The position numbers and the translations under genes are program-made. Of a stretch of 64,000 nt of DNA, positions 1 through 10,490 are shown piece after piece. Source of the DNA: Hyphomicrobiaceae bacterium (lineage in GTDB: Bacteria; Pseudomonadota; Alphaproteobacteria; Rhizobiales; Hyphomicrobiaceae). Position 1 is the first letter of the stretch. Each line of letters starts with the position of its first letter. The notes below the pieces were generated by a model, which had not been told where the DNA came from, ran no database searches, and saw only the letters and a program-made list of their open reading frames with translations. The DNA is taken from positions 62,001 to 126,000 of the forward strand of contig JAURWC010000084.1 in the NCBI GenBank assembly GCA_030655135.1. Direction: 5' to 3'.

Positions 1-1807
1 CGATGATCTTGGCGCCGGAGGGACTGAGATTATGAACGATCGTGGGATGCGATTTGCCGCGTATCGTCAGACTAGCTTTAACCTCCACATCGTCCCTGTG
101 CTCGCTGCGACGGTCCTCAAGGTCAGCCCCCACCACACCAACAAAGTCGTCGACCGCTTCTGAGATTTGTTCCCCTGCTCGCGAAACCGCATGAGCCGTT
201 CCTGCAATCGCAACGGCCGCCTCGTTGGTCTGTGCTGCCGCTTGACTGACCTGTCCGATGCTTGCATGCGCTTGCCGGCTGTTCCCGGCAGCGGTTGAAA
301 CCCGTTGAGCGATTTCTTGGGTGGCAGCAGTCTGCTCCTCAACGGCCGAGGCGATCGCAATCGTCATTTCGTTGATCTCGTTCATCCTCGTCGCAATTTC
401 CCGTACAGACCCAGACGTGAGCTGGGTGGCTTCCTGCATCGAGCGGATTTGCTGGTCGACCTCTTCGGTTGCTCTTGCCGTCTGCGACGCGAGGGCTTTG
501 ACTTCCGCAGCGACTACCGCAAAACCCTTGCCGGCATCCCCGGCTCGGGCGGCCTCTATCGTAGCATTCAGGGCAAGAAGGTTGGTCTGGTCTGCAATCG
601 CGCGAATTTGTCCGACAATTGAACCCACGCGTTCCGCACTCATAACAAATGTGCAAACATCCTGGTCGGTCTTAGCCGCTGCGGCGGTCGCTACAGACAC
701 TATTTCCGATGCACGGTTCGCCTGCGCAGAAATCTCTCGGATCGAAGCGCCAAGTTCCTCCGTCGCCGCGGCTACCGCCTCGGCATTGCTTTGCGCAGCA
801 TCAGATGCTCTGCTTGCCACGTCCGCGCTTTCGGCGGTTGTATCTGAAGCCGTTGTCAGAACGCTGGCAGACGCGATCATCGCTTCATTTTGAGAGTGGA
901 GGCCCTGTAACACCGATTTGCTTATGTCGAGGAATTTTTGAACGCCGGCGGACAAGGATTTCTGCCTTAGCCTCTCTGCCTCATATGCTTCATTGGCCGC
1001 TAGCTCGAGCCTCCTGCGCTCAATCGCACCCGCTTTGAAGATATCAAGCGCGCAAAGCATCTCACCGATTTCATCGCTCCGCTTATTTTCAGGAACAACC
1101 GCGGCAAGGTCTCCGCCCGCGAGTTGCCGCATCGCCGCAGTTACGCCTGTCAGCGGTTTCAGCACCCAGCGCATCATTCCTATGATGCTGGCAACGACGA
1201 TTAGCAGCACGAAGAGACAGACTGACGAGATAAGCGCCGTGACCGCCGTTTCAGTCCAGCCGGCCTGCGTTTCCTCCACTCCGACCATTTCCGTCGCGCC
1301 GCTAATTACGTTGTCGATAGCAGCGCGGTGCTCTTCGTAAGCCTGGGTCAGGTCATCGAAAGCCTTACGCGCGTTTGCAGAGTCACCGCCTCTAAGGGCA
1401 GGAAAGAATACGTCTTCCGCAATGCGCCAGAACCTCAGTGCCGGCTCATGCGAGTCGGTCAGGAGGTTTGTCCGCAACTTCTCCGGCAGCACCTGGTCTG
1501 CCCAGAAGACGTGGCGCGTATTGTACTCCTGGTGCAGCTTTTCCAGTCGCGCGGAACTTTTATCGACGCGCTCCGGATCACGGTAAGCTCTCGTGATCTC
1601 AAGATAGCTCTCAACCAGATACTCTGGCGGCGGAAGCACGTCCGCCAACAGGTCCTTGGCGAGGACGATCCGATTATAGATGGGGCCGCCAACGATAATC
1701 TGCCGCCCGCCCAGAAACGCGGCCCCAAACACGGCAAGAAGCCCGACTACGATTGCAAAACCTCCCAGGCGGCCGTACGTCTGGATTCTGATCTTATTAA
1801 GTGCCAT
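1..1807 (-). CDS. Methyl-accepting chemotaxis protein with PilZ-like tail (partial, 3' end off the window)
   Basis: The reading frame starts at ATG 1807 after a GAGGGG ribosome site and stays open to the left edge, so at least 602 residues are present. In order it shows a first membrane segment (about residues 13-33), a periplasmic region of about 150 residues, a second membrane segment, a HAMP domain beginning WVLKPLTGV, and the chemoreceptor signalling hairpin with the core motif [19 protein letters not shown]. After the hairpin, a segment ending [20 protein letters not shown] resembles the start of a PilZ domain, which binds cyclic di-GMP. The ligand cannot be told. The gene lies next to an HPt-like protein and a hybrid kinase transcribed the other way. 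The chemoreceptor assignment is firm; the PilZ part is inferred from a short stretch. Confidence 0.88.
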   Translation of the reverse strand, partial: MALNKIRIQTYGRLGGFAIVVGLLAVFGAAFLGGRQIIVGGPIYNRIVLAKDLLADVLPPPEYLVESYLEITRAYRDPERVDKSSARLEKLHQEYNTRHVFWADQVLPEKLRTNLLTDSHEPALRFWRIAEDVFFPALRGGDSANARKAFDDLTQAYEEHRAAIDNVISGATEMVGVEETQAGWTETAVTALISSVCLFVLLIVVASIIGMMRWVLKPLTGVTAAMRQLAGGDLAAVVPENKRSDEIGEMLCALDIFKAGAIERRRLELAANEAYEAERLRQKSLSAGVQKFLDISKSVLQGLHSQNEAMIASASVLTTASDTTAESADVASRASDAAQSNAEAVAAATEELGASIREISAQANRASEIVSVATAAAAKTDQDVCTFVMSAERVGSIVGQIRAIADQTNLLALNATIEAARAGDAGKGFAVVAAEVKALASQTARATEEVDQQIRSMQEATQLTSGSVREIATRMNEINEMTIAIASAVEEQTAATQEIAQRVSTAAGNSRQAHASIGQVSQAAAQTNEAAVAIAGTAHAVSRAGEQISEAVDDFVGVVGADLEDRRSEHRDDVEVKASLTIRGKSHPTIVHNLSPSGAKII

Positions 1808-1999
1808 TTGCCCCTCTGAGCGATTTTTGTTGTGCGACCCTGACACCACGAAAACATCCGGCCAGTTAAGCGTGGATAAATTTCGCTAGGCAAAACCGCC
1901 ACATAGCCCGTCTGGGCTAATTGTCCGTCTAAGCCGTGCAGGGCAGAGTTCCGCCGCAGTTGTGCCGGGGGGCGCCATAAACAAAACGGGGGGACTCGG

Positions 2000-2338
2000 G
2001 TGCCACTGTCACCGATTGATCAGTTCGAACTAGACGCCGTCCGGAGGCTCATCGCTCCGCCAGACTTTGCCGCTTTAATGAAAGGCTTCCGAAACGAAAT
2101 CGAGCGATCACAAATCGAACTGCGAACTGCAGATACGCCGACGGCCATCGAGCGTGTTTGCCATCGATTGATCGGCGTTTCGGCGCCCATCGGCTTGCGG
2201 GACCTTGCGGCGAAAGCCCGCGAGGCGCAGAGGCTGGCGCGCGAACGGTCGTCCCATCCTGCGCAGGCGGTACCTCTCGCAGAACTGGAAGACGCAATGT
2301 CCGTCGCAATCGAGGCTCTCGACGATGTCCTGGCCTAG
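2000..2338 (+). CDS. HPt-like phosphotransfer protein
   Basis: This is a 112-residue, largely helical protein starting at GTG 2000 after a G-rich stretch (ACGGGGGGA). It contains [13 protein letters not shown], which fits the histidine phosphotransfer signature H-x-L-x-G-x-S with a later glycine; the His would carry the phosphate. HPt domains relay phosphate between the receiver of a hybrid kinase and a downstream regulator. The next gene, a hybrid kinase, starts inside its last codons (ATG 2325, stop at 2338), so the two are probably translated together. The function is inferred from the short signature and this context. A degenerate HPt without activity is possible. Confidence 0.6.
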   Translation: MPLSPIDQFELDAVRRLIAPPDFAALMKGFRNEIERSQIELRTADTPTAIERVCHRLIGVSAPIGLRDLAAKAREAQRLARERSSHPAQAVPLAELEDAMSVAIEALDDVLA

Positions 2339-4451
2339 CCTGAGGCGCTACCTCGATCCGGCTGGCGGAGCAGTGCCGGGGTTTCAGGCCGGTGCATTTC
2401 TGCTCGCGTTCATCCTAACGGCGCTGATTTCGATCGAATTCACGCGCTTTTCGGGAAATGTTGCAGCGCTGTGGCCGGCGAATGGCGTCTTGTGCGCAGC
2501 TCTTTTCAGACTTGATCGATCACTGGATCGAGCGATTTTCCTGGGTCTTGCTATCGTCTTCAACACCTGTGTGAACTTGATGTCGGGGCAGGTGCTTGCG
2601 GTGAGCGCTGCGATGGGCGCGATCAATGCTCTCGATGCGCTGATAGCGTTCCAACTGATTGACCGCTTCTGTCCGACGGTTTTCAAGTTCGACGACACGC
2701 GCCAACTTATGCGCTTCAGCCTCATCGCAGTGGTTGCGCCGACCATCCCGGCACTGTTGGCAGCGGCCTCTTTAACGATGCAGTTCGGTTCAGACTTCTA
2801 TGAAAATTACCGCATCTGGCATGTAGGCGATGCGCTTGGTCTTATCCTGGTCGTTCCAGCGATCAAGCTGTGGCTCAACCGAAGCCAGCACCACGGGATT
2901 GGTCGACCAACACTGCAAGTAATCGCGTACTTCGCGCTGCTGGTGACGATCCAGATTTTCGTATTCAGCCAAACCACTTATCCCTTATTATTCCTGCTTT
3001 TGCCCGTCCTGACGCTCATTGCATTCCAGCTGGGACCGGTCTGGACCGCCTTCGCAACATTGCTTTGCTCGATCATTGCATTCGGCTTCACTGCACGAGG
3101 GCTAGGGCCTGCGGCGCTGATACCAGGCGCCGATCTGATCGAGCGCGTGCAGTTCGTGCAGTTTTTTATTAGTGTCGTTTTCCTGACGTCTCTCCCTGCT
3201 GCCTATACCCTGGCTCAGCAATCGCACATGAGAGAGCAGCTCCTTAAAGGTGAAAGCGACCTGCGTCTCGCAAAAGAGCACGCCGAGCTAGCGCTTTCGG
3301 CGAAGTCAGAATTTCTAGCAACTATGAGCCATGAGATCAGGACACCACTCAATAGCATCGTCGGGTACTCCGAGCTCGGCCTGCGAAGGCCAGATTTGAC
3401 CCCCGAGCTTCGAAATGATCTCTCAATTATCAAAGATGCGAGCGTATCACTCCACGCAATCGTGAACGACATCCTCGACTACTCTACGATCGAAGCCGGT
3501 CAACTCAGATTTATCGCTACAAGTTTTTGCCTTGGCGATCTCGTCGCAAAGTGCATCGAGCTCACATCGGTGACCGCCGACGCGAAAGGGCTAATTGTTG
3601 TTGTCAGGATCGACGAGCAAGTACGCCGGTTATGGGTTATCGCTGACGAGCAACGTCTGCGCCAAGTGCTGCTTAATCTTCTCAGCAATGCCATTAAGTA
3701 CACTGAAGCCGGGCAGATTTCTTGCAGCGTCACTCTGATTTCAGAGGCGGTGAGGAGCTCCGTCGTTCGCTTCTCAATTACCGATACCGGTCTTGGGATA
3801 TCGGAAAAGGGCCAGCAAGGCTTGTTCCAAAGGTTCACTCAACTTGAAACCGGACGGCAACGACGGTTTGGCGGGACGGGACTCGGTCTCGCTATTAGCG
3901 ATCGGCTGGTGCGGCAGATGGGGGGAAGAATCGAACTTCAATCGGCGGTAGGCCTCGGATCAACTTTCTGGTTCGACCTGCATATGAAGCATTGCGAAAG
4001 TTTGGAGGAACGCGCGGAAGTGCCTTCTACGAGTGGCAACCCGCAAAAGTCTCTCTACGTTCTCGTTGTTGATGATTTAAAGCCGACCCGCGACCTGACG
4101 CTGGCTGTTCTGGCTCAGGCGGGGCACCGGGCACTGGGCGCAGCAAGTGGAGCCGAAGCAATCCGCATGGTGCAGGCTGAGCCGGTTGACCTCGTTTTGA
4201 TGGATGTCCAGATGCCGGAGATGGATGGTCTTGCGGCTACACGCGCGATCCGCGGACTTGGTGGCCGCCATCGGGACATGCCGATCATTGCTATGACGGC
4301 AAATGTTCTCTCCGAAGAAATAGAGCTTTGCATTCAGTCTGGAATGAATGACCACATCGGTAAACCATTTTCATGGGCTGATCTGTTATTGAAGATCGAG
4401 CGTCAGGCTAGGAACGACAAGTCGCTGCCTACAGAAATACTTTGGCCTTGA
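2325..4451 (+). CDS. MASE1-type hybrid sensor histidine kinase
   Basis: The 708-residue protein begins at ATG 2325, overlapping the HPt-like gene; a longer frame back to 2205 exists but would overlap that gene far more. Residues about 15-300 form a multi-pass MASE1-like membrane sensor ([19 protein letters not shown]). The HisKA motif [20 protein letters not shown] follows, with phospho-His near residue 336. The ATPase domain shows the N-box [11 protein letters not shown] and G-boxes DTGLGIS and [12 protein letters not shown]-terminal receiver domain has its phospho-Asp near residue 627 ([13 protein letters not shown]). The signal is unknown. Its last 23 bases overlap the end of the convergent LuxR-type regulator, so the HPt protein, this kinase and that regulator may form one phosphorelay. 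Confidence 0.9.
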   Translation: MSWPSLRRYLDPAGGAVPGFQAGAFLLAFILTALISIEFTRFSGNVAALWPANGVLCAALFRLDRSLDRAIFLGLAIVFNTCVNLMSGQVLAVSAAMGAINALDALIAFQLIDRFCPTVFKFDDTRQLMRFSLIAVVAPTIPALLAAASLTMQFGSDFYENYRIWHVGDALGLILVVPAIKLWLNRSQHHGIGRPTLQVIAYFALLVTIQIFVFSQTTYPLLFLLLPVLTLIAFQLGPVWTAFATLLCSIIAFGFTARGLGPAALIPGADLIERVQFVQFFISVVFLTSLPAAYTLAQQSHMREQLLKGESDLRLAKEHAELALSAKSEFLATMSHEIRTPLNSIVGYSELGLRRPDLTPELRNDLSIIKDASVSLHAIVNDILDYSTIEAGQLRFIATSFCLGDLVAKCIELTSVTADAKGLIVVVRIDEQVRRLWVIADEQRLRQVLLNLLSNAIKYTEAGQISCSVTLISEAVRSSVVRFSITDTGLGISEKGQQGLFQRFTQLETGRQRRFGGTGLGLAISDRLVRQMGGRIELQSAVGLGSTFWFDLHMKHCESLEERAEVPSTSGNPQKSLYVLVVDDLKPTRDLTLAVLAQAGHRALGAASGAEAIRMVQAEPVDLVLMDVQMPEMDGLAATRAIRGLGGRHRDMPIIAMTANVLSEEIELCIQSGMNDHIGKPFSWADLLLKIERQARNDKSLPTEILWP

Positions 4452-5022
4452 GCAAAAGCTGAGTTCTGCTCCGTGCGCCGAAGATCGCGAACATCGCTGA
4501 CATATGTATCTTCACAGTGTTGGGCGCGATCCCTAGGTCTAAAGCGATTTCCTTATTGCTCATGCCGCGCTCCACGCGTGCGAGCACCTCGCGCTGTCGC
4601 GAAGTGAGCGACAATGGGGGCTCAGCCGTTTCAAGGGGCCAAGCTTCATCAGCCGCCAGCACCTGCTGCACTTCGTCCATCATTCTTTGAAGCGACCACG
4701 CTTTCGGGATAAAGGCGTTGATCCCCGCCGCACGAACCTTACCGATTTCGGTCTCATCTTCGAGCGCCGAAATCACGATAATGAGAAGGTCTGGAAAGGT
4801 CGCGCGAAGTGTCGCGACCGATACCTCGCCTTTCATGCCAGGCATATCAAGGTCGAGCATCGCAGTAGTGAACTGGCCCTCGGAGAGCTTTTGCATCATC
4901 TCGCCGAAGTCCGCGGCCTCATCTACATCGACGATCCGCCGCGATTTGAGCACAAGCTTGAGCCCGGCGCGGAAGACTTCGTGGTCGTCCGCCACCAGCA
5001 CACGATGTTGAGATGCCCGCAT
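4429..5022 (-). CDS. NarL/LuxR-family response regulator
   Basis: This 197-residue protein has an N-terminal receiver domain ([13 protein letters not shown], phospho-Asp in [12 protein letters not shown], Lys in FIPKAW) and a C-terminal LuxR helix-turn-helix ([20 protein letters not shown] then [10 protein letters not shown]). Such proteins bind DNA after phosphorylation and activate transcription. It converges on, and overlaps by 23 bases, the end of the hybrid kinase, which makes that kinase a reasonable but unproven partner. The gene is complete, with all key receiver residues present. Confidence 0.9.
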   Translation of the reverse strand: MRASQHRVLVADDHEVFRAGLKLVLKSRRIVDVDEAADFGEMMQKLSEGQFTTAMLDLDMPGMKGEVSVATLRATFPDLLIIVISALEDETEIGKVRAAGINAFIPKAWSLQRMMDEVQQVLAADEAWPLETAEPPLSLTSRQREVLARVERGMSNKEIALDLGIAPNTVKIHMSAMFAIFGARSRTQLLLKAKVFL

Positions 5023-5222
5023 ATGCGTCCCGATGAATCGACAGTGTCAAATTTATGATACACTAACCCGTGGCCGGCGCAGCATCGTACGGCGGAGGAC
5101 AGCCAATGGATGCTTCCGATTTCCGCGTACTCGGGGCCTTACTGCCGGCCGAATAAAAATCCCGGCGCATATCACCATTCATCGCGGCGGATGCGGTTCA
5201 ACCAGCTGCTATTTCTAGACTC

Positions 5223-5236
5223 TTGACCTCCATCAA
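5223..5236. promoter_or_regulatory. FNR/FixK box before alcohol dehydrogenase
   Basis: TTGACCTCCATCAA matches the TTGAY-N4-RTCAA consensus of FNR/FixK regulators. It ends about 51 bases before the dehydrogenase start (5288), which fits activation of that gene at low oxygen. Confidence 0.75.
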
Positions 5237-5287
5237 GGATAACTTTTGCCGAATGAGTGATCCTTTGCCCAAGCAAAGGAGATGACG

Positions 5288-6355
5288 ATGACGCACTTGA
5301 TGAAGGCCGCGATAGTGAGGGAGTTCAAATCCCCGCTCACGCTCGAACGCGTACCAATCCCCGAACCCGGGCTAGGAGAACTGCTGGTCAAGGTCATGGC
5401 CTGCGGGGTCTGCCACACCGATCTTCACGCTGCCGATGGCGACTGGCCGATCAAGCCGAAGCTGCCCTTCATACCCGGTCACGAAATCGCCGGAGTGGTC
5501 GTGGCGCTCGGCGTTGGCGTCAAAAATTTTGCAACTGGCGATGCGGTCGGCGTCCCCTGGCTTCATGATGCGTGCCGGTCGTGCGAATATTGCGAAAGTG
5601 GGTGGGAAAGCCTGTGCGAGCACCAGCACAATACCGGTTACAGCTGTAACGGCGGTTTCGCCGAGTACGTCGTAGCGAACGCCGCTTTCGCGGCACGCCT
5701 GCCAAGAGGCGTCAACTTTGCCTCAATCGCGCCGATTCTTTGCGCAGGTGTTACTAGTTTCAAAGGTATCAAGGAGACTGAAGTTCGCGCGGGAGAGTGG
5801 ATCGTCATTTCAGGTGTCGGCGGGCTAGGCCATCTCGCGATCCAGTACGCGAAAGCGATGGGCCTGCACGTTGCCGCTGTCGATATTACTTCCGACAAAT
5901 TGGGCCTCGCCAAGCGATCCGGCGCTGACCTTGTGGTCGACGGCCGGGCACCGGATGCTATCCCGCAACTCTTGGCTCGGACGAGCGGCGGCGCCCACGG
6001 TGCGCTTGTAACCGCGACATCTCCTGACGCTTTCTCGCAAGCCCTCTCTTTGGTAAGGCGCAAGGGCACCGTTTGTATTGTCGGCCTGCCCCCCGGCAAT
6101 TTTGACACGCCCATCTTCGATGTGGTCTTGAAGCGACTTACCATTCGCGGATCGATTGTCGGGACAAGACGCGACCTGGATGAAGCGATTGCATTCGCTG
6201 CCGAAGGCAAGGTCCACGCCGATGTCAGCACGGCCCCCCTCGGCGACATCAATAGGATTTTCGACGCGATGCGACGCGGCCGGATCGAGGGCCGTATCGT
6301 CGTTCAGCCCCATGCGGATGCCGTGCAAGGCACGGGAGACCTATACGCTGCTTGA
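5288..6355 (+). CDS. Zinc-dependent alcohol dehydrogenase (AdhP-like)
   Basis: This is a 355-residue medium-chain dehydrogenase. It oxidises alcohols to aldehydes with NAD+, or the reverse during fermentation. It shows the catalytic zinc motif ACGVCHTDLHAADGDWP near residue 39, GHEIAG with the second zinc ligand, the structural-zinc cysteines in CRSCEYCESGWESLC, and the Rossmann motif SGVGGLGHLAIQYAK. The sequence is closest to the propanol-preferring AdhP group. The ATG at 5288 is preferred over the one at 5282 because AAGGAG then sits at the right distance. An FNR/FixK box lies just upstream, so induction under oxygen limitation is likely. The exact substrate cannot be told. Confidence 0.9.
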   Translation: MTHLMKAAIVREFKSPLTLERVPIPEPGLGELLVKVMACGVCHTDLHAADGDWPIKPKLPFIPGHEIAGVVVALGVGVKNFATGDAVGVPWLHDACRSCEYCESGWESLCEHQHNTGYSCNGGFAEYVVANAAFAARLPRGVNFASIAPILCAGVTSFKGIKETEVRAGEWIVISGVGGLGHLAIQYAKAMGLHVAAVDITSDKLGLAKRSGADLVVDGRAPDAIPQLLARTSGGAHGALVTATSPDAFSQALSLVRRKGTVCIVGLPPGNFDTPIFDVVLKRLTIRGSIVGTRRDLDEAIAFAAEGKVHADVSTAPLGDINRIFDAMRRGRIEGRIVVQPHADAVQGTGDLYAA

Positions 6356-6440
6356 GAGCGAAGGCCTGTGCTCACCGCAGCAACGGATGGACGGGGTGGA
6401 GGCCGGCGAAGCTTCTAAACACCACAGGCGGGGCCCAATA

Positions 6441-6797
6441 CTAAAGCAAGGTCTTCAGCGTCCCGGAATTCGGGCAGTAGCTGTCCCAGCCGGCCGGAAC
6501 TGCACTATCCTTGAAATCGCTCGCGCAGCGTTTTTTCTCGCCGCACTGGGAACATGTCGTGAAAAGATTGGCCAGAACATCAGGACAGGCTTCACGTAAT
6601 TTGTCCTGATCAACTGAGAGGCTATGTAGTCGCTGATCGAGCAGCGCGCACGGTCTTTCAGAAACATCCAGGTCCGGTGCCCGTATGGCCTCAGCGACAA
6701 GAGCTGTTTCATAACCTTGGGCGATATCAAGTGGCATCAGTAGTCCCGCGCTGGCTCCGCGCCACGTGTCGATCAATGCGCGCAAGCGTCCAGGCAT
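6441..6797 (-). CDS. DUF6455-like small cysteine protein
   Basis: The 118-residue protein has a C-terminal half with ordered cysteines: CSQCGEKKRC, followed by YCPNSGTLKTLL at the end. This pattern resembles the DUF6455 family, whose members end in CPNA-x-x-L. Four or more cysteines suggest metal or iron-sulfur binding, but no function is established. It is transcribed away from the cbb3 oxidase operon; two FNR/FixK boxes lie in the shared upstream region, though more than 140 bases from this start. Confidence 0.6.
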   Translation of the reverse strand: MPGRLRALIDTWRGASAGLLMPLDIAQGYETALVAEAIRAPDLDVSERPCALLDQRLHSLSVDQDKLREACPDVLANLFTTCSQCGEKKRCASDFKDSAVPAGWDSYCPNSGTLKTLL

Positions 6798-6939
6798 GGC
6801 CGTTACTCCTCATTATTGACCGAGTACGGCGGGCCGCGCCGACGTTCACCGGCAAGCCGGATTGGTCACTTTTCCCGTCGGCGTGAGGGAATGCGCGGCC
6901 GCCACCCCTCATGGCTAAATCTGGTTCAGGCGCCCGGCT

Positions 6940-6953
6940 TTGATCTTAGTCAA
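6940..6953. promoter_or_regulatory. FNR/FixK box, distal, before ccoN
   Basis: TTGATCTTAGTCAA fits the FNR/FixK consensus. It is the upstream member of a pair whose starts lie 36 bases apart, ahead of the cbb3 oxidase operon. Confidence 0.75.
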
Positions 6954-6975
6954 ACGTTCCGGAGCATTTCACGGT

Positions 6976-6989
6976 CTGATCTAAATCAA
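6976..6989. promoter_or_regulatory. FNR/FixK box, proximal, before ccoN
   Basis: CTGATCTAAATCAA has one deviation in the first position. It ends 55 bases before ATG 7045, the same spacing seen at most other boxes in this window, so it is probably the activating site of the oxidase operon. Confidence 0.75.
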
Positions 6990-7044
6990 AGCCGAACGGC
7001 GCCTGCGTCTCCATGGTTCGACGTCACGTCGGAGGGAGGGCGAA

Positions 7045-8694
7045 ATGCAGGACACAAGCGTTGAATGGCGCGCTTTCATGGATGCGATGGCGGCCGGAGT
7101 GGCGGTGCTGTGTACGGCCATCGGCATCGTCTACGGCTTTGGATCGCCCGACCCCGCCATGTCCTTCCACGGCTTTGTCTTTGCGGCGGGCAGCATCGCG
7201 GCCTGCGCCTTTATTATTCCGTCTATGTTCGAAGGAGCCAGAGACACCGAGCTGTATTTCGATGGGCCAATTCGCTTCACCGTGATCGCCGCCGTATTTT
7301 GGGGCATCGCCGGTTTTTTTATCGGCGACGTCATAGCCTGGCAGCTGGCGTTCCCTCAGTTAAACCTCGATCTGCCCTGGACAAGCTTCGGCCGCTTGCG
7401 TCCTCTTCACACCTCAGCCGTCATCTTCGCCTTCGGCGGCAATGTTCTCATTGGCACCTCTTTTTATGTCGTGCAACGCACGTGCCACGCGCGGATGCCT
7501 GGAAAGTGGCTGCCGTGGTTCGTGGTTGCGGGTTACAACTTGTTTATCGTGATCGCCGGCACGGGCTACCTGCTTGGTGTGACTGAGGGCAAAGAATACG
7601 CCGAACCGGAATGGTACGCCGACATCTGGCTAACGATCATTTGGGTCGCTTATCTCGGCGTCTTCCTGGGCACCATCATGCGGCGCAAAGAGCCGCACAT
7701 CTACGTGGCGAACTGGTTCTATCTCGGCTTCATCGTCACGGTCGCGATGCTTCACATCGTGAACAATCTCGCTATCCCGGTGTCCTGGTGGGGGACGAAA
7801 AGTTACGTCATTTATTCCGGCGTTCAGGACGCGATGACGCAATGGTGGTACGGGCACAACGCAGTCGGGTTCTTTCTGACGGCAGGCTTTCTCGGCATCA
7901 TGTATTACTTCCTGCCAAAAAGAGCAGAGAGGCCCATCTACTCGTACCGACTTTCGATCGTGCATTTTTGGTCGCTGATATTTCTGTATATCTGGGCCGG
8001 GCCGCACCACCTCCATTACACAGCTCTTCCTGACTGGGCTCAGACGCTCGGCGCCACGTTCTCCATCATGTTGTGGATGCCGTCTTGGGGCGGCATGATC
8101 AACGGCCTTATGACGCTGTCGGGCGCATGGGACAAGCTTCGTACCGACCCCGTTCTAAGGCTCCTCGCAATCTCCGTAGCGTTTTACGGCATGAGCACCT
8201 TCGAGGGACCGCTCATGAGCATCAGGACCGTAAACTCCCTTTCCCATTACACCGACTGGACCATCGGCCATGTTCACTCCGGTGCGCTCGGCTGGGTTGC
8301 GATGATTTCGTTCGGAGCGATCTATTGCCTTGTGCCGTGGCTTTGGAACCGGCGCGCGCTCTATTCGATGAAGCTCGTCGAGTGGCACTTCTGGGTTTCG
8401 ACGATCGGGATCGTGCTCTACATCACATCGATGTGGGTTGCCGGGATCATGCAGGGCTTGATGTGGCGCGCCTACGACAAGCTTGGCCTTCTCAGCTACT
8501 CGTTCGTCGAAACAGTCGAGGCGATGCATCCCTATTACATCATCAGAGCCGTCGGCGGCGCCCTGTTCGTAATCGGCAGTTTCATAATGGCCTACAACGT
8601 CTGGCGCACGGCTCGAGGAGATGTACCTCGGGACGCGCACGACCAGCCTCGTGTGGCTGCCGCTCCCGCTCTCCGCGTCCAGGCAGCAGAGTAG
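7045..8694 (+). CDS. ccoN: cbb3-type cytochrome c oxidase subunit I (CcoN/FixN)
   Basis: This 549-residue polytopic membrane protein is the catalytic subunit of the high-affinity cbb3 oxidase. It carries haem b and the haem b3-CuB centre where oxygen is reduced, and pumps protons. Visible metal-ligand regions are [43 protein letters not shown] and [14 protein letters not shown]. Length and motifs are normal for the family. It opens the operon ccoNOQP-ccoGHIS, preceded by two FNR/FixK boxes. This is the terminal oxidase expected for respiration at micromolar or lower oxygen. Confidence 0.98.
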   Translation: MQDTSVEWRAFMDAMAAGVAVLCTAIGIVYGFGSPDPAMSFHGFVFAAGSIAACAFIIPSMFEGARDTELYFDGPIRFTVIAAVFWGIAGFFIGDVIAWQLAFPQLNLDLPWTSFGRLRPLHTSAVIFAFGGNVLIGTSFYVVQRTCHARMPGKWLPWFVVAGYNLFIVIAGTGYLLGVTEGKEYAEPEWYADIWLTIIWVAYLGVFLGTIMRRKEPHIYVANWFYLGFIVTVAMLHIVNNLAIPVSWWGTKSYVIYSGVQDAMTQWWYGHNAVGFFLTAGFLGIMYYFLPKRAERPIYSYRLSIVHFWSLIFLYIWAGPHHLHYTALPDWAQTLGATFSIMLWMPSWGGMINGLMTLSGAWDKLRTDPVLRLLAISVAFYGMSTFEGPLMSIRTVNSLSHYTDWTIGHVHSGALGWVAMISFGAIYCLVPWLWNRRALYSMKLVEWHFWVSTIGIVLYITSMWVAGIMQGLMWRAYDKLGLLSYSFVETVEAMHPYYIIRAVGGALFVIGSFIMAYNVWRTARGDVPRDAHDQPRVAAAPALRVQAAE

Positions 8695-8705
8695 GAGATC
8701 AGCCA

Positions 8706-9431
8706 ATGAAACACGAAGTCTTCGAAAAGAACTCCATCCTCCTCCTGGTTTGTGCCCTCATCGTCGTTTCAATCGGCGGCATTGTGCAGATAGCGCCATT
8801 GTTCTGGGTCGACAGTACGATCGAGAAGGTAAAGGGCATGCGCCCTTACACGCCGCTGGAACTCGCAGGACGAGACATCTATGTCCGCGAAGGTTGTTAT
8901 GCGTGCCACAGCCAGATGATCCGCACGCTCAAGGACGAAGTTGAGCGCTACGGACACTACAGCCTTGCCGCTGAAAGTATGTACGACCACCCCTTCCAGT
9001 GGGGTTCGAAAAGAACCGGGCCGGATCTCGCCCGGGTCGGTGGCAAGTATTCCGATCAGTGGCACGCCGAGCACTTGCTGAACCCAAGAGGCATCGTTCC
9101 CGAGAGCATCATGCCTTCTTACCCTTGGCTGAAGGAAGCGAAACTCGATCCATCGAGGGCCGCCGAGGGACTTAAGGTAATGCGCGCAATGGGCGTCCCA
9201 TACACGGACGAGATGATTGCGCATGCTGCAAAAGACTTGTCCGGCCAGAGCAGGCCAGACAGCGACGATGCCGCCGGCGTAGCCGGGCGCTACCCGAAGA
9301 TCAAGGTCTCCGACTTCGATGGCAAGCCTGACGACGTCACCGAGCTCGACGCCGTGATCGCCTACCTGCAGATGCTCGGAACGCTAGTCGACTTCGCTAT
9401 CTTCGACGCATCCGGCCCCAACTTGCGCTAG
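8706..9431 (+). CDS. ccoO: cbb3 oxidase subunit II, monohaem cytochrome c (CcoO/FixO)
   Basis: The 241-residue protein starts at ATG 8706, 11 bases after ccoN. One N-terminal membrane anchor (about residues 11-33) is followed by a periplasmic cytochrome c domain with the haem motif CYACH at residues 64-68 and the typical [20 protein letters not shown] region. A distal Met in SIMPSYPWL is a likely axial ligand. It passes electrons from CcoP to CcoN. A longer open frame runs upstream through ccoN but has no support as coding sequence. Confidence 0.97.
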   Translation: MKHEVFEKNSILLLVCALIVVSIGGIVQIAPLFWVDSTIEKVKGMRPYTPLELAGRDIYVREGCYACHSQMIRTLKDEVERYGHYSLAAESMYDHPFQWGSKRTGPDLARVGGKYSDQWHAEHLLNPRGIVPESIMPSYPWLKEAKLDPSRAAEGLKVMRAMGVPYTDEMIAHAAKDLSGQSRPDSDDAAGVAGRYPKIKVSDFDGKPDDVTELDAVIAYLQMLGTLVDFAIFDASGPNLR

Positions 9432-9439
9432 AGGCACCA

Positions 9440-9616
9440 ATGACAACGGCAAGCTACGACATAGTCGCACGGATCTGCATGGTCAGCTCACTCCTGCTGT
9501 TCGTAACCTTCTTCCTGTTCGTTCTAATCTACGTCATCCGGTTCACGCGTGCAGATACGCTCAAGCAGGTGCAAGCGCTTGCGCTCGACCTTCCGGAACA
9601 GGGAGGTGGAGCATGA
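9440..9616 (+). CDS. ccoQ: cbb3 oxidase small subunit CcoQ/FixQ
   Basis: This short 58-residue gene starts at ATG 9440 and has a single membrane helix (SSLLLFVTFFLFVLIYVIRF) followed by a polar tail. That is the usual size and layout for CcoQ, which stabilises the oxidase complex. Its stop overlaps the ATG of ccoP (ATGA at 9613-9616), indicating translational coupling. Position between ccoO and ccoP makes the identification firm despite weak sequence conservation in this family. Confidence 0.9.
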   Translation: MTTASYDIVARICMVSSLLLFVTFFLFVLIYVIRFTRADTLKQVQALALDLPEQGGGA

Positions 9617-10479
9617 AGCGCGATGTCGATGAACACACTGGCGTCGAGACCACCGGCCACGTCTGGGATGACGATCTGCGGGAGCTGAACAATCCGCTTC
9701 CGAGATGGTGGTTGACGGTCTTCTACGCCTGCATCGCATGGGCTATCGCGTATTGGGTTCTTTATCCGGCGTGGCCGGGAATTCACGGGTATACTTCTGG
9801 CCTGCTCGGATATAGTTCGCGTCAGAGCGTGACGTCGGCCGTCGCCGAGGGCGCCGCAGCGCGCGCGGATCTCAGACAATCCCTCGTCAGTAAGCCTCTT
9901 GCGGAAATCAAGGCCAACGAAACGCTCTACAGGTTCGCAACCGCTACAGGCGCGTCAGTCTTCGCCAACAACTGCGCACCCTGTCATGGTCGCGGCGCGC
10001 AGGGTTCGCAAGGCTATCCGAACTTAAACGATGATGATTGGCTTTGGGGCGGGACGCTCGACGAAATCTACCGCACGATCCAGTTTGGTATAAGGTCGGA
10101 CCATCCGGACACTCATACGACGGATATGCCGCGGTTCGGCGCGGACAAGTTGTTAGAGCCAAAGCAGATCGATGACGCCGCCGAATTCGTGCTGTCACTC
10201 TCCGGCCGCTCAAGCGACGAGGTTGCAGCTGCGCGCGGCAAGCAAATATTCGCGGACAATTGCGCGGGGTGCCACGGCGATATGGCACTCGGCAACAAGG
10301 ATATGGGTGCGCCAAGTCTTGCAGATCAGATCTGGCTTTACGGCGGACAGAAGGCGGACGTTCGCGCATCAATTCATGGCGGACGGGGAGGCAAAATGCC
10401 GGCGTGGACAACGCGCCTAAATGAATCTTCAGTGCGAGCGCTCGCTCTTTACGTCGCCAGTCTTGGCGGCAGCAAGTAG
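9613..10479 (+). CDS. ccoP: cbb3 oxidase subunit III, dihaem cytochrome c (CcoP/FixP)
   Basis: The protein has 288 residues. The N terminus carries the family sequence DDDLRELNNPLPRWW and a membrane anchor near residues 33-52. Two cytochrome c domains follow, with haem motifs CAPCH (121-125) and CAGCH (217-221). It accepts electrons from soluble or bc1-linked cytochrome c and hands them to CcoO. The start overlaps the end of ccoQ by four bases. All features are standard. Confidence 0.98.
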   Translation: MKRDVDEHTGVETTGHVWDDDLRELNNPLPRWWLTVFYACIAWAIAYWVLYPAWPGIHGYTSGLLGYSSRQSVTSAVAEGAAARADLRQSLVSKPLAEIKANETLYRFATATGASVFANNCAPCHGRGAQGSQGYPNLNDDDWLWGGTLDEIYRTIQFGIRSDHPDTHTTDMPRFGADKLLEPKQIDDAAEFVLSLSGRSSDEVAAARGKQIFADNCAGCHGDMALGNKDMGAPSLADQIWLYGGQKADVRASIHGGRGGKMPAWTTRLNESSVRALALYVASLGGSK

Positions 10480-10490
10480 CGGATACGCAC

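Noticed and set aside
8073-8705. Long plus-strand frame extending ccoO upstream
   Set aside because: It lies entirely over ccoN in another frame. ATG 8706 gives a normal CcoO N terminus.
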